In this document: piece by piece, positions 13,632 to 21,206 of the stretch | Layout of the letters: every line of letters starts with the position of its first letter | Numbering within the stretch: the first letter of the stretch is position 1 | Virus record (IMG/VR): IMGVR_UViG_3300045107_000240 | Span: 1-24,275 of that record | Source: a virus | DNA: 24,275 bases | Reading direction: 5' to 3' (one strand) | The notes under the pieces: generated by a model | What the model saw: only the letters and a program-made list of their open reading frames with translations | What the model was told of the DNA's origin: nothing | Database searches by the model: none | Translations under genes and position numbers: made by a program

Positions 13632-14602
13632 GCGCGCACCGCCTCGGCGTCAATCATGATTTCGCCGCCGCCGAGCGCGATCCACGCGGCTGCCGCCGCG
13701 AGCGGCACTTGCGCGTTGCCCAAGCCTTTGATGCGCTGTACCCGAGCGGAAACCCCATCCACCATTCCGCAAAGACCGGCGTCAGGCGGTGCCCAGTCGA
13801 ATGCACCAGTGTATCGCGCAGCGGCTTCGATCGCGTCTCTGTCTGCGCTTGATACCCCGCTTCGCTGTACGGCGATTTCCGATCGGTCGCGCAGAGTGTC
13901 GGCAAACCCCGCAACGCTGTTTTCAAACCCACCTGCTTCTTGCGGCCGTCCGGCGCTGCGCCCGTGATCGTCGTCCCCGGCGGCAGCGAGCGGCTGCCGG
14001 ACATCTCCGATGCGGTCAGCGTCGGCAATTTTCTCAACGCCGTCGCCACTCCATCGCCACTGTGCAGCGAAAGACCCGCGCGGTTGTAGTTGCCGTAAAC
14101 GGTCAGCGTCGGCAGCCAAACACCACCACCGTTTGCGGATGTGTCCGGCTCCGACATCAGCCGCGGCAAGGATTCCGTCGCGCCAGGCGTATCCGCGCGC
14201 CACCAGTTCGCCGATGACGACGTGGCGGCCTTTCGTGCGGATGTTCGGCGAGTTTTCGAGGAAGACGCAGGCAGGTCGAAGAGCGTCGATTGCGCGGATG
14301 ACTTCGCGCCAGAGGCCGCTGCGTTCGCCATCGATGCCTGCGCCTCGGCCTGCCGCAGAAATATCCTGGCAAGGGAAGCCCGCCGCGATGCAATCCACGC
14401 GCCCGGCCCATCGGCTGAAATCGACGGTACGCACGTCGGCGCAGACGACTTCGAGTCCGGGAAACCATCCATCTAAAGCGCGCTCCTGTAAAACCGTGCA
14501 GCAATATTCGTCCTGTTCGATCGCCGCGACCGGCGTGTGTCCGAGGATGAGATCGGCCAATAGGCCTCCGCCGATGCCCGCGAATAAATGCAGCGTGCGC
14601 AT
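13628..14602 (-). CDS. DNA (cytosine-5) methyltransferase
   Basis: 324 residues from ATG 14602, with GGGGAAG in front and one base between it and the previous stop. SAM-binding motif I LHLFAGIGG is at 4-12. The catalytic PCQ motif (FPCQDIS) has Cys78. ENSPNIR at 116-122 corresponds to the ENV motif. HIRKRWW at 154-160 is the motif VIII region, and GLGNAQVP at 293-300 is motif X. The target-recognition region (about 165-285) is short and contains repeated ADADR/FADTLRDR blocks. All catalytic elements are present, so it is expected to be active as a stand-alone Dcm-type enzyme. No cognate restriction gene is nearby, so self-protection of phage DNA is the likely role. Confidence 0.92.
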   Translation of the reverse strand: MRTLHLFAGIGGGLLADLILGHTPVAAIEQDEYCCTVLQERALDGWFPGLEVVCADVRTVDFSRWAGRVDCIAAGFPCQDISAAGRGAGIDGERSGLWREVIRAIDALRPACVFLENSPNIRTKGRHVVIGELVARGYAWRDGILAAADVGAGHIRKRWWCLAADADRLRQLQPRGSFAAQWRWSGDGVEKIADADRIGDVRQPLAAAGDDDHGRSAGRPQEAGGFENSVAGFADTLRDRSEIAVQRSGVSSADRDAIEAAARYTGAFDWAPPDAGLCGMVDGVSARVQRIKGLGNAQVPLAAAAAWIALGGGEIMIDAEAVRA

Positions 14603-14603
14603 G

Positions 14604-14822
14604 TCACTTCCCCGCCTCCTTCGCCTGCCACTCGCCGCACCAACCGTCGGCATGCACGCGCGGCCACACGGTCCACGCGGGGCTCATCATTCCGCCGGTC
14701 GGTATCGGCGCGCGGCGTCGGCATTTGTATCGCGGGCCGCCCTGCTGCTCCGTGCCTTGGTCTTCGTAGTAGTACTCGATAGGCCACGACGAATAGCGGC
14801 AGTTTTTGCATGTCTCGCTCAT
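14604..14822 (-). CDS. small Cys-rich, zinc-ribbon-like protein
   Basis: 72 residues from ATG 14822, overlapping the upstream stop (ATGA). CKNC near residue 5, KCRRRAP near 33 and a C-terminal WP-V...WCGEW block form a four-Cys arrangement seen in many small phage proteins of unknown function. Metal binding is likely from the spacing. It precedes the methyltransferase by one base. Confidence 0.7.
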   Translation of the reverse strand: MSETCKNCRYSSWPIEYYYEDQGTEQQGGPRYKCRRRAPIPTGGMMSPAWTVWPRVHADGWCGEWQAKEAGK

Positions 14823-15082
14823 GCTACGTGCCTCGTTTTTGCGCCGCGCGCAGTTTTATCCAGCGTGTTGAACCCGTCGTCGTCGACCAGAACGACGCCA
14901 TCCCACTCGCCGCGATTCCAGCGCGTCATGGCTGCGCTTTCGCTGCTGTAATCAAGCACGACCGCCCGGCATTCGTCGTTGTAGCACTCGATCGAGAAAT
15001 GCCACGGCGGCCCGCCGTGACCGTATGAGATTTCATCGCTGCCGCAGCGTGGGCAGCACAGAACTTGCGGTGGGTTCTTCAC
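14819..15082 (-). CDS. Lar-like restriction alleviation family zinc protein
   Basis: 87 residues, GTG start at 15082 in a GTGA overlap. The N-terminal CCPRCGSDEISYG, then HFSIECYNDECRAVV and ESAAMTRWNR, follow the pattern of the Lar/restriction-alleviation family: two Cys pairs, then a S-EAI-WNRR-like helix. In Rac prophage, Lar modulates type I restriction-modification. The second half (from about residue 60) extends beyond the core domain and is acidic. Many proteins with this fold are only putative restriction modulators, so the name describes the family, not proven activity. Confidence 0.65.
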   Translation of the reverse strand: MKNPPQVLCCPRCGSDEISYGHGGPPWHFSIECYNDECRAVVLDYSSESAAMTRWNRGEWDGVVLVDDDGFNTLDKTARGAKTRHVA

Positions 15083-15266
15083 GCCGCGTCTCCCGGATGG
15101 TCGTAGGGCGGGTGCGGGATAGACCGCGTGTCGATAGGCTCACCCTGCGCACACGCCGGATCGTCACCGGCTTGCGAATGAAAATGCCGGTCGCAGAAGC
15201 TCGGCACCCGCATTCGGTGCAGCGTGTAGCCCCGACGCCAGAAGCGGCATTGATCGCAGGTTTTCA

Positions 15267-15267
<1 letters not shown>
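15079..15267 (-). CDS. small Cys/His-rich protein
   Basis: 62 residues from ATG 15267. CDQCRFW near 4-10, FCDRHFH near 27-33 and a later Cys (DDPACAQGE) suggest a zinc-binding fold. The C-terminus is Pro/His-rich (SIPHPPYDHPGDAA). The ATG overlaps a TGA in the +1 frame of the upstream Gly-rich sequence (TGATG), the usual coupling in this operon. In the current sequence, however, the same frame stays open upstream through the Gly-rich stretch to GTG 15465, so a fused 128-residue product is also possible. Confidence 0.65.
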
Positions 15268-15451
<184 letters not shown>

Positions 15452-15465
<14 letters not shown>

Positions 15466-15742
15466 GCTTCGCCTCCGCCGCGGAGAAGGTTGCGCGCGCT
15501 TCTTCACTCGTCGGATGAATTTCGATCGCTTCGGTTAGAATGATTTCCGGCGCGGCGACCGACAGCGTAGATTTCTCGCTGTCGATCCCGAATCGCGCGA
15601 CCGCGTACAGTTCGAGCGCACCGTACCAGCGCCAGATGCGGCGGCAGTCTGTCAGCCGCACCATCTTGCCGTCGTGCTCCGCCAGAGTGCCGATGTGCAC
15701 ACCGGCAGAATGAGTGCGCACCAGTACGTGTTGTCCGATCAT
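15452..15742 (-). CDS. hypothetical protein
   Basis: 96 residues from ATG 15742 with GGAGAAG in front and an ATGA overlap upstream. The N-terminal half is beta-rich (IGQHVLVRTHSAGVHIGTLAE, KMVRLTDCRRIWRWYGALELYAVA). It resembles small phage proteins of DUF-type with an R-IW-W-GA pattern that form a beta sheet. The C-terminal quarter is helical and charged. No function is known to me. Confidence 0.62.
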
Positions 15743-15996
15743 CGCGCTTCTCCTTCGTTCAGTGCGTCGCGGGCTATGGCCTGCAACGCTTCTACGTTTT
15801 CCTCTACGTCGAAATCCCAATCAAATTCCTCGCTTTCAATTTCTCGCAGCGCATCCCGCAGCCGCTCGTTCTCGGCCAGCAGGTCATGCGCGGCGAGGGC
15901 GTCGTGAAACAACGCCTCTCGCAAACCTTTGTGATCGCCGTCGACAAAACAGCCGCGACCATCAGGACTGCGCGTCGTCTTGAGCGCGATGGTCAT
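15739..15996 (-). CDS. hypothetical coiled-coil protein
   Basis: 85 residues from ATG 15996 (ATGA overlap); the longer frame to 16530 is a shadow of the J-domain-like gene. After a short beta-like start (GRGCFVDGDHKG), most of the protein is helical with a leucine-zipper-like section (HDLLAENERLRDALREIE) followed by acidic residues. No family was recognised. Confidence 0.6.
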   Translation of the reverse strand: MTIALKTTRSPDGRGCFVDGDHKGLREALFHDALAAHDLLAENERLRDALREIESEEFDWDFDVEENVEALQAIARDALNEGEAR

Positions 15997-16565
15997 GCCG
16001 GCAACTCCTTCTGCGCTTGCTCCCAAGCGGCGTTCAGTTCGACCATCGCCTCTTGGCTGCCGCCGTTGTCCGGGTGCACCTGTTTGCTTTTGAGAATGTA
16101 ATAGGCGCGAGCGTCGCTCAAACGTCCGCCGTCTGCGGGCATGCCCAGCACGGCGCGCCACGGCCGCTGCATCGGCCCAGGCGCGGGCAGCGCCTTGAAC
16201 CCGGTGAACATGGCGCGGATCATGTGCTTGGCACCCCACCGCTCCATCCCGCGCATCGCTTCGATAGTCTTTGCGATGGCGCGCAGATTGCCGGGAACGC
16301 TCGTCCAGCGGTCGCACGGGATGCAAATCGCTATATCCTGGTAGTGCGCATAGACCGCAATACCGGGATCGGTTGGATTTTCTGCACCGAGCGTGCAGTT
16401 CGAAGAAATCACCACCTGCCTCGCTCCAAGCAGGCGCAATTCCTTTTGCAGTTCGGCGAGCGCGCCTGACAGCGTGATTTTGCCTTGGCTCGGCCAACGC
16501 TCGCGGCGCATTACGTCGGTGCGCGGCCATCCATCAGGCCAGGAAAGAGGATAGGCCGTGGTCAT
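15993..16565 (-). CDS. J-domain-like phage protein
   Basis: 190 residues from ATG 16565 (ATGA overlap). The N-terminus has YPLSWPDGWPRT. The middle region has VVISSNCTLG, DPGIAVYAHY, CDRW and GNLRAIAKTIEAMRGMERWG, a pattern I recognise in a family of phage proteins annotated as DnaJ-like. The C-terminal 45 residues end with ARAYYILKSKQVHPDNGGSQ EAM, which carries the HPD-like signature of J-domains and helix III. J-domains stimulate Hsp70 ATPase, so recruitment of host DnaK is possible. The rest of the protein has no known activity. Confidence 0.72.
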   Translation of the reverse strand: MTTAYPLSWPDGWPRTDVMRRERWPSQGKITLSGALAELQKELRLLGARQVVISSNCTLGAENPTDPGIAVYAHYQDIAICIPCDRWTSVPGNLRAIAKTIEAMRGMERWGAKHMIRAMFTGFKALPAPGPMQRPWRAVLGMPADGGRLSDARAYYILKSKQVHPDNGGSQEAMVELNAAWEQAQKELPA

Positions 16566-16960
16566 GCCGCGTCGCCTTCGGTAGTCTCGATTTCCGTGAC
16601 GAGTCGAGCCAATGCCTCGGCCACCAAGGTAGCCGGGTCCAACCCGTACGCGACGCAAAGCGCGAGTGCGTGTACGAGGTCATCGCCGACTTCTTCGCCG
16701 CGCACCTTTTCTTTTCGGGCGTCTCCTGGCTCCGCGCGGCCGGCCCGCCTTTCAACGTCGTAGCAAAGGCGAACCATCGTCCGCGTACCGTACAGCGCCC
16801 ACGCCGCCGGGTTCGCCTTTGCGATCGCCGATGTCGGGTGCATCCGCTCGACGAAACACATGACGCGAGCGAGCGCCGCGCGGGTTTCGCCGTCGCTTGC
16901 AATTCGGTGCGGGTCGAAGTTTCGGTTCATGGCGTCAACGGGATCCATTTCGAGCCTCAT
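16562..16960 (-). CDS. hypothetical protein, possibly MazG-like fold
   Basis: 132 residues from ATG 16960, overlapping the polymerase stop (ATGA). It is mostly helical. EEVGDDLVHALALCVAYGLDP (about 98-118) resembles the EE-x-x-D helix pair and following helix of all-alpha NTP pyrophosphatases such as MazG, which remove nucleotides or lower ppGpp in phage infection. The expected first acidic helix is not clear, so this is a weak assignment. Its position next to the DNA polymerase suits a nucleotide-metabolism role. Confidence 0.6.
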   Translation of the reverse strand: MRLEMDPVDAMNRNFDPHRIASDGETRAALARVMCFVERMHPTSAIAKANPAAWALYGTRTMVRLCYDVERRAGRAEPGDARKEKVRGEEVGDDLVHALALCVAYGLDPATLVAEALARLVTEIETTEGDAA

Positions 16961-19065
16961 TTCCGGTAGCGTTTTCCAACCCAGCCGTCGCTTGCGAGCG
17001 GCAGCCCCGCCGCCCACGGCGGCAGTTCGTCCATGATGGCGGCGATGCGGCTCGCGTCCGCGCCTTCGTCCGTTTCACAAACGATTTCGTCGTGTACGGT
17101 CAGCACCACGTCGATCCCGTGACGGTCGAGCGCGAGCATCGCTTCGGCCAGCACGTCGCGCGCGACCGCCTGCGTGATGTTTTCCGCCCATAACCCGCCA
17201 TAGCCTTTGTGGCGGCACCACTTATTCGTCGTTGAATCCATCGCCATGTAAGTGACGCTCGGCTTGACGTCGCCCCAGGGCGTTTCCGCGTCTTCGATGC
17301 GCGGGTCGCAGTAGGCCAGCACGCGACCGCTCGGCAGCCTGCACCACAGCACATTGTCTTTGACGAGATAGGCGATCGGCGGTCCGGCGAATCCGTTTCG
17401 CGACTGCACGCGGAAAATCGTCCCGGGGTTCTCGACGGCGAGGCGGGTTGTTTCTTCGAGGTCGTTCCACAGCGCGCGGGTGTTGCCGTGCGCGTCGCGC
17501 CAATTGTCGACGAGGATCCGCAGGCCGACCCATTCGTCGAGCGGCAATTCCTTCGCCGGCGACGTCGCCGAACGGCCTTCCGCCGTCATTTCCCAACGCA
17601 CCGGATCCGCAACGGCTTTCACCGCGGCGGCGACGTCGGGAATGCTCATGTCGTAGTTCTGCGCCATCGAAATGAAGGCGCCGTGCCCGCCCTGATAGCC
17701 GAGTGCAAGTTCCTGAACCTTGCCGATCTGCCGCTGCGGTTTCGTCACCGATGCGACGGGCACACCGAAGGACCGCGAATAGGCCAGCAGGTAAAGATCC
17801 GGGCCGGTCCCGTTGTCGTAGGCGCGAAACGCGTCGAGCTTCCATTCCTCGCCAGCGAGCCAGGCAAGCACGCGCCCTTCGATGTTGGCGTAGTCGCGCG
17901 CCACCAGCACACGGCCGGGCGCAGCGACGATCAGCGAGCGCAGGCAGTCGGAAATGACGGGCAGGGCAGGGCCGAAGACGAGCTCGACCGTCGCGGGATC
18001 GCGCGTGTGGAACAGGTCGAAGGCGAGTTCGATTTCGCTTTCCTTCAAGCCGAGCGTTCCGCGCGGCAGGTTCTGCAGCTGCACGCCGCGCCCTGCCCAC
18101 CGGCCGGTACCGGCGCCGTGGTACAGCAGCTGCTGGCGCAGGCGGCCGTCCTTCGAAACCTGCGCCTTGAAGGCGTCCAGCTTCGCCACGCTCGACTTGG
18201 CGGCCTGCTGTCGGATTTCGAGCACGCGGCGCGCTTTAGGGTCCGTAACGGACCGCAGCGCCTGTTTCACGGAACGGCGCGCGAGGGATTCGACATCGAC
18301 GCCCTGGCGCTGCAGCCAATCGACGATGCGCTGAACCTGCGTGATCGCGGTCGCTTCGTGGTTCGTCAGGCGGCCGAGCTCGCGGTTAAGATCCGCAACC
18401 GTCCAGCCCGCGACGGCCTTCGCGTTGTCGATCGCTTCTTCGTCGATCGCGACGCCGCGGTTGTTGATTTCGTAGTCGAGCAGCCAGAGCCGGCGTTCGG
18501 TGTCCGACAGATGCCGGACGCGGCGTTCGATGCGCTGTTCGACGCGCACGTCGTTCATGCAGTAATCGCCGAGGATCCGGCGGCGCTCGGGATCGTCCCA
18601 CCAGACGATCGACCCGTCCGGGTTGATCGCGCGGGGGCGGCACATCTGCAGCATCGTGCGGCGGCCGAGCATGTCTTTTTTGACGTCGAGCCCGAGCGCG
18701 ATCGCCGCCCGTTCAAGATCGCGCGGCAGGTTCATCGCCGCGGCCATGGCAGCGGTGCAGTAGAAGCGGCGGTAATCCGGCACGGGCCAGCCGTGACGCG
18801 CGCCCAACACGTCGCGCCAAATGGCGATTTCGAAATTGGCGTTATGTGCAAAGATCGGTTCGTCGCCGGCGAGCACGTGTTCGGCGATTTCGTACGGGCA
18901 GGGCTCGCCGATCCACCACAGCTTCGGCTCGCCGTCGTCGAACGCGTAGGCCGCGCACCAGACGTCGGTCGTTGGATCCGCCGCGTAGACCGGCAGCCCG
19001 CACTTTTTCAGGTCGACGACGGAACGCGTTTCGAAGTCGATATGCAGGACGGTTTGACCGATCAC
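16957..19065 (-). CDS. DNA polymerase, family A, with 3'-5' exonuclease
   Basis: 702 residues from GTG 19065. The proofreading domain has DFET with Asp10 and Glu12, AHNANFE near 73-79, and YCMNDVRV near 168-175 (Asp172), so all exonuclease motifs appear intact. Polymerase motif A is RDYANIEGR with Asp391. Motif B is RQIGKVQELALGYQGG (Arg445, Lys449, Tyr457). Motif C is TVHDEIV with Asp659. Motif A reads DYANIEGR rather than the common DYSQIELR, as in other phage enzymes of this type. No 5'-3' exonuclease domain is present. It is the replicative polymerase of the phage and belongs to the operon with the primase-helicase, SSB and SNF2 helicase. Confidence 0.96.
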   Translation of the reverse strand: MIGQTVLHIDFETRSVVDLKKCGLPVYAADPTTDVWCAAYAFDDGEPKLWWIGEPCPYEIAEHVLAGDEPIFAHNANFEIAIWRDVLGARHGWPVPDYRRFYCTAAMAAAMNLPRDLERAAIALGLDVKKDMLGRRTMLQMCRPRAINPDGSIVWWDDPERRRILGDYCMNDVRVEQRIERRVRHLSDTERRLWLLDYEINNRGVAIDEEAIDNAKAVAGWTVADLNRELGRLTNHEATAITQVQRIVDWLQRQGVDVESLARRSVKQALRSVTDPKARRVLEIRQQAAKSSVAKLDAFKAQVSKDGRLRQQLLYHGAGTGRWAGRGVQLQNLPRGTLGLKESEIELAFDLFHTRDPATVELVFGPALPVISDCLRSLIVAAPGRVLVARDYANIEGRVLAWLAGEEWKLDAFRAYDNGTGPDLYLLAYSRSFGVPVASVTKPQRQIGKVQELALGYQGGHGAFISMAQNYDMSIPDVAAAVKAVADPVRWEMTAEGRSATSPAKELPLDEWVGLRILVDNWRDAHGNTRALWNDLEETTRLAVENPGTIFRVQSRNGFAGPPIAYLVKDNVLWCRLPSGRVLAYCDPRIEDAETPWGDVKPSVTYMAMDSTTNKWCRHKGYGGLWAENITQAVARDVLAEAMLALDRHGIDVVLTVHDEIVCETDEGADASRIAAIMDELPPWAAGLPLASDGWVGKRYRK

Positions 19066-19069
19066 GGCG

Positions 19070-19324
19070 TCATCCGATTTCGTAGGTGAAGCCTTCGCCG
19101 GTTCCGCGCGGCCAGCCGGGCGTACCGATGCGTTTGACGCGTTCTTTCTTCGCCAGGCGCTGCAGCACCGAAGCGGCCCAGCGGTATTCGCGGAATTGCG
19201 CGCGCTCGGCGACTTCGCGCGCCGATAGCGGCTTTTCGGCCATCATCAACACGGCCAGCACCAGCTGTTCGCGCGACGGCGGCGCGATGCACCCGGGGTT
19301 CTGTCGACGTCCGCCGCGCGCCAT
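19070..19324 (-). CDS. small winged-helix protein
   Basis: 84 residues from ATG 19324 (TGATG overlap with the resolvase stop; a TTG one codon earlier is less likely). Residues 18-60 (REQLVLAVLMMAEKPLSARE VAERAQF then SVLQRLAKKERVKRIG) form a winged helix-turn-helix of the type that reads template double-stranded DNA. The basic N-terminus (ARGGRRQNPG) would help DNA contact. It could be a transcription factor or a replication accessory factor of the following polymerase, four bases downstream. Confidence 0.65.
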   Translation of the reverse strand: MARGGRRQNPGCIAPPSREQLVLAVLMMAEKPLSAREVAERAQFREYRWAASVLQRLAKKERVKRIGTPGWPRGTGEGFTYEIG

Positions 19325-19836
19325 CAAACAGTCTCCCCGCGGATATTGAGCGACTGCCAGCCGAAATAAGCGATCATCGCCGCTTCGGCGCGGCCGTCAT
19401 GCTTGCCCAAGCGCCACAGATTCGACGCCTGCGGCATGAGCTCGGAAGCGCGTGCCCGTGCGCCGTTCTTGTCGCGCGGCACGCGCAGCGCGGCTTTCCA
19501 CATCGGCGGCGTGACGAAGGTCGTCGGGATGAAATGCGCCGACAGCACCCCGAGAATTTCGCCATAGGTACGGCCGAAGGTGAAAGCGCTCGACACGCCC
19601 ATCTGCGGCGACGAGCTCACATGCTCGACGAAGGCGTGCGAAATGTGCGTCGGCTTCTGCGCATCGTCGATCCACCGCGCGAGCTCGACGCGATCGACGG
19701 CGCGCGCTTTGCCGTGCGCACGGCCGTTGCGCGTAACAAACGTGGTCGGCACGTCCTGCACGATCAGGTTGCCGCTTTTGGTGTCGATCAGCGCCAACGC
19801 GCCGGCGAGCCCGGGATCGACGCCGAGGATCAGCAT
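19324..19836 (-). CDS. RuvC-like Holliday junction resolvase
   Basis: 170 residues. GVDPGLAGALAL carries catalytic Asp7. HAFVEHVSSSPQMGVSSAFTFG supplies Glu71, and KHDGRAEAAMIA near 145-156 supplies the C-terminal acidic pair. All features of the RNase H-like RuvC fold are present at the normal length. It would resolve branched replication and recombination intermediates before packaging. Its ATG overlaps the end of the preceding small gene by seven bases. Confidence 0.9.
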   Translation of the reverse strand: MLILGVDPGLAGALALIDTKSGNLIVQDVPTTFVTRNGRAHGKARAVDRVELARWIDDAQKPTHISHAFVEHVSSSPQMGVSSAFTFGRTYGEILGVLSAHFIPTTFVTPPMWKAALRVPRDKNGARARASELMPQASNLWRLGKHDGRAEAAMIAYFGWQSLNIRGETV

Positions 19837-20018
19837 GACGCGGAGTCCAGTCGTTCTTGGAGCCGGTCGATTTCGGCGCTAAGGGCGTCGAAACCGTCCA
19901 AAATCGCGCTGATTTCGGCGCTGCTAAAAACGTACGATTTTTCTCGTGCTGCGTTTTCGCGCAGGCGCTCCTTGATCGCGGCGAGGTCGTACGCAGCTTC
20001 TCTCCGTGCGGTGCCCAT
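19830..20018 (-). CDS. hypothetical small coiled-coil protein
   Basis: 62 residues from ATG 20018, overlapping the stop of the GapR-like gene (TGATG). Almost fully helical with a C-terminal heptad-like segment (ILDGFDALSAEIDRLQERL). No family was recognised. It may be a partner of the neighbouring GapR-like or resolvase protein. Confidence 0.6.
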   Translation of the reverse strand: MGTARREAAYDLAAIKERLRENAAREKSYVFSSAEISAILDGFDALSAEIDRLQERLDSASC

Positions 20019-20284
20019 CAGTCCCACATCCCGAGCGCTTGCTTGTAGAGGTCAAGCTGCGCTTCCTGTTCTTGGCGGTCGGCGGTTTCCATCTTCCGCA
20101 GGCGGATGATGGTGCGCATCGTCTTCGTGTCGAAGCCCTGGCTTTTCGCTTCGGTGAAAATCTCACGAATATCCGCCGCAAGATCTTCTTTCTCGCTCTG
20201 CAGACGTTCGATACGCTCGATTAGGGACTTTAGCCGTTGTCCTTCGATCCCGGTGTTGTCGCCCTTCTTTTTCTTGTCAGCCAT
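20018..20284 (-). CDS. GapR-like DNA-binding protein (DUF2312)
   Basis: 88 residues from ATG 20284. After a basic lead (MADKKKKGDNTGIEGQ), LKSLIERIERLQSEKEDLAADI and then TEAKSQGFDTKTMRTIIRLRKM followed by LDLYKQALGM match the DUF2312/GapR family almost from end to end. GapR of alphaproteobacteria binds overtwisted, AT-rich DNA ahead of replication forks and stimulates topoisomerases. In a phage replication operon it may play the same role at phage forks or organise phage DNA. The start is chosen at the conserved family N-terminus; the frame is open further upstream. Confidence 0.85.
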   Translation of the reverse strand: MADKKKKGDNTGIEGQRLKSLIERIERLQSEKEDLAADIREIFTEAKSQGFDTKTMRTIIRLRKMETADRQEQEAQLDLYKQALGMWD

Positions 20285-20471
20285 CAAGGTACTCCTTTTG
20301 CATGCGGCGCAGCTGTTCCCATTGCGCCGGCGTGACGGAGATATGGCGGCCCCAGCGCTCAAGCCGGGCCAGCATGTCGTCGACGAATTTCGCGTCCCAA
20401 TCTTTGAGCGTCTGTTCTTCGAGATCGCCGAGAAGGGTCCGCAGTTCGGCGGAGTCGATATTGTCGAGCAT
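20277..20471 (-). CDS. hypothetical small protein
   Basis: 64 residues from ATG 20471, overlapping the upstream membrane peptide stop (TGATG) and running into the GapR-like start by eight bases. Helical, with acidic beginning (LDNIDSAELRTLLGDLEEQTL) and a Trp-containing C-terminal half (LERWGRHISVTPAQWEQLRRM). No family was recognised. Confidence 0.6.
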   Translation of the reverse strand: MLDNIDSAELRTLLGDLEEQTLKDWDAKFVDDMLARLERWGRHISVTPAQWEQLRRMQKEYLDG

Positions 20472-20596
20472 CACACCGCCCCTTTCGCCCAAGCCAGGAG
20501 AGGCGGAAACCACCACTCGGCAAAGAGAAGCAGCCAGCAAAAGCCGACCAGCATCGCGAGGTCGATGATTGTTTCCGCCCACTCCCGGAAGGTCAT
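20471..20596 (-). CDS. 41-residue membrane peptide
   Basis: The frame from ATG 20596 to TGA 20471 encodes MTFREWAETIIDLAMLVGFC followed by WLLLFAEWWFPPLLAW and a short basic end: one long hydrophobic helix. GGGGAAG sits before the ATG in the same context (GGGGAAGTGACATG) as before the methyltransferase gene. The stop overlaps the next ATG (TGATG). These two features support translation. Function unknown. Confidence 0.6.
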   Translation of the reverse strand: MTFREWAETIIDLAMLVGFCWLLLFAEWWFPPLLAWAKGAV

Positions 20597-20608
20597 GTCA
20601 CTTCCCCA

Positions 20609-21193
20609 TCAGCCGAAGATGGAGTCGGCGGGCGCGGTCGAAGACGCATCGTCTTCGTCGGCGTCGACCGGCTTGAACGCGTCCTGCGGGCGCGACGTGT
20701 TGCCGAGCGGCTTACCGTCTTTCACTTTCTGGACGTGGTTCAGGCCGAAGCTGACGCCCTTGTTGCCCGAATTGTCGTAGCCGTAGGCGTTCACCGCCGC
20801 CTTGACGTAGCAACCGGCGTAGATTTCGCGCTGGTCCAGGATCGGCTGCACCTTGGCGTCGACCACGCCCGGCGCCATTGCGGACGAGCAGTTGATGAAC
20901 ACGAAACCGGCTTCCATCCCGTCCGGGAATTTGCCGTCCGCGTCCATCTTTTCTTCGGCTTTGCGAAACGGGTTCCGTAGATTCAGGTTCTTTGCGTTCG
21001 CGCCGAACTTTTCGAAGGCCGCGGCCTGCACGGCGGCCATCATCGCTTTGAATTCCGGCGTCGCCTGCGCGGCTTTGTCGAAGATCAGACAGGCCGAAAA
21101 TTTCGGTTCCGAACCGGGCTTGTCTTTGTTGGCGCGCGGTTTGAACAGGTTCGGGTAGGAGAGGCGCGCAGTCGGGGTAACGAGATATGCCAT
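20609..21193 (-). CDS. single-stranded DNA-binding protein, DUF2815 family
   Basis: 194 residues from ATG 21193, preceded by AAAGGA at 8 bases. ARLSYPNLFKPR, KFSACLIFDK, NPFRKAEEK, then GCYVKAAVNAYGYDNSGNKGVSFGLNHVQKVKDG match the DUF2815 family, an OB-fold ssDNA-binding protein group of phages (Enc34 SSB-like). The acidic C-terminal tail (DADEDDASSTAPADSIFG) is typical of SSBs and usually recruits partner proteins. It lies between the DUF2800 nuclease and the polymerase, a common phage replication order. Confidence 0.9.
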   Translation of the reverse strand: MAYLVTPTARLSYPNLFKPRANKDKPGSEPKFSACLIFDKAAQATPEFKAMMAAVQAAAFEKFGANAKNLNLRNPFRKAEEKMDADGKFPDGMEAGFVFINCSSAMAPGVVDAKVQPILDQREIYAGCYVKAAVNAYGYDNSGNKGVSFGLNHVQKVKDGKPLGNTSRPQDAFKPVDADEDDASSTAPADSIFG

Positions 21194-21206
21194 ACGGGCG
21201 GTCCTT

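Noticed and set aside
13654-14472. 272-codon second minus-strand frame in the methyltransferase
   Set aside because: Shadow of the methyltransferase gene, which carries all catalytic motifs in the other frame.
17488-19089. 533-codon plus-strand open frame
   Set aside because: It is antisense to the family A DNA polymerase, whose motifs are all intact on the minus strand. Its Arg/Ala/Val-rich composition is typical of a GC-rich shadow frame.
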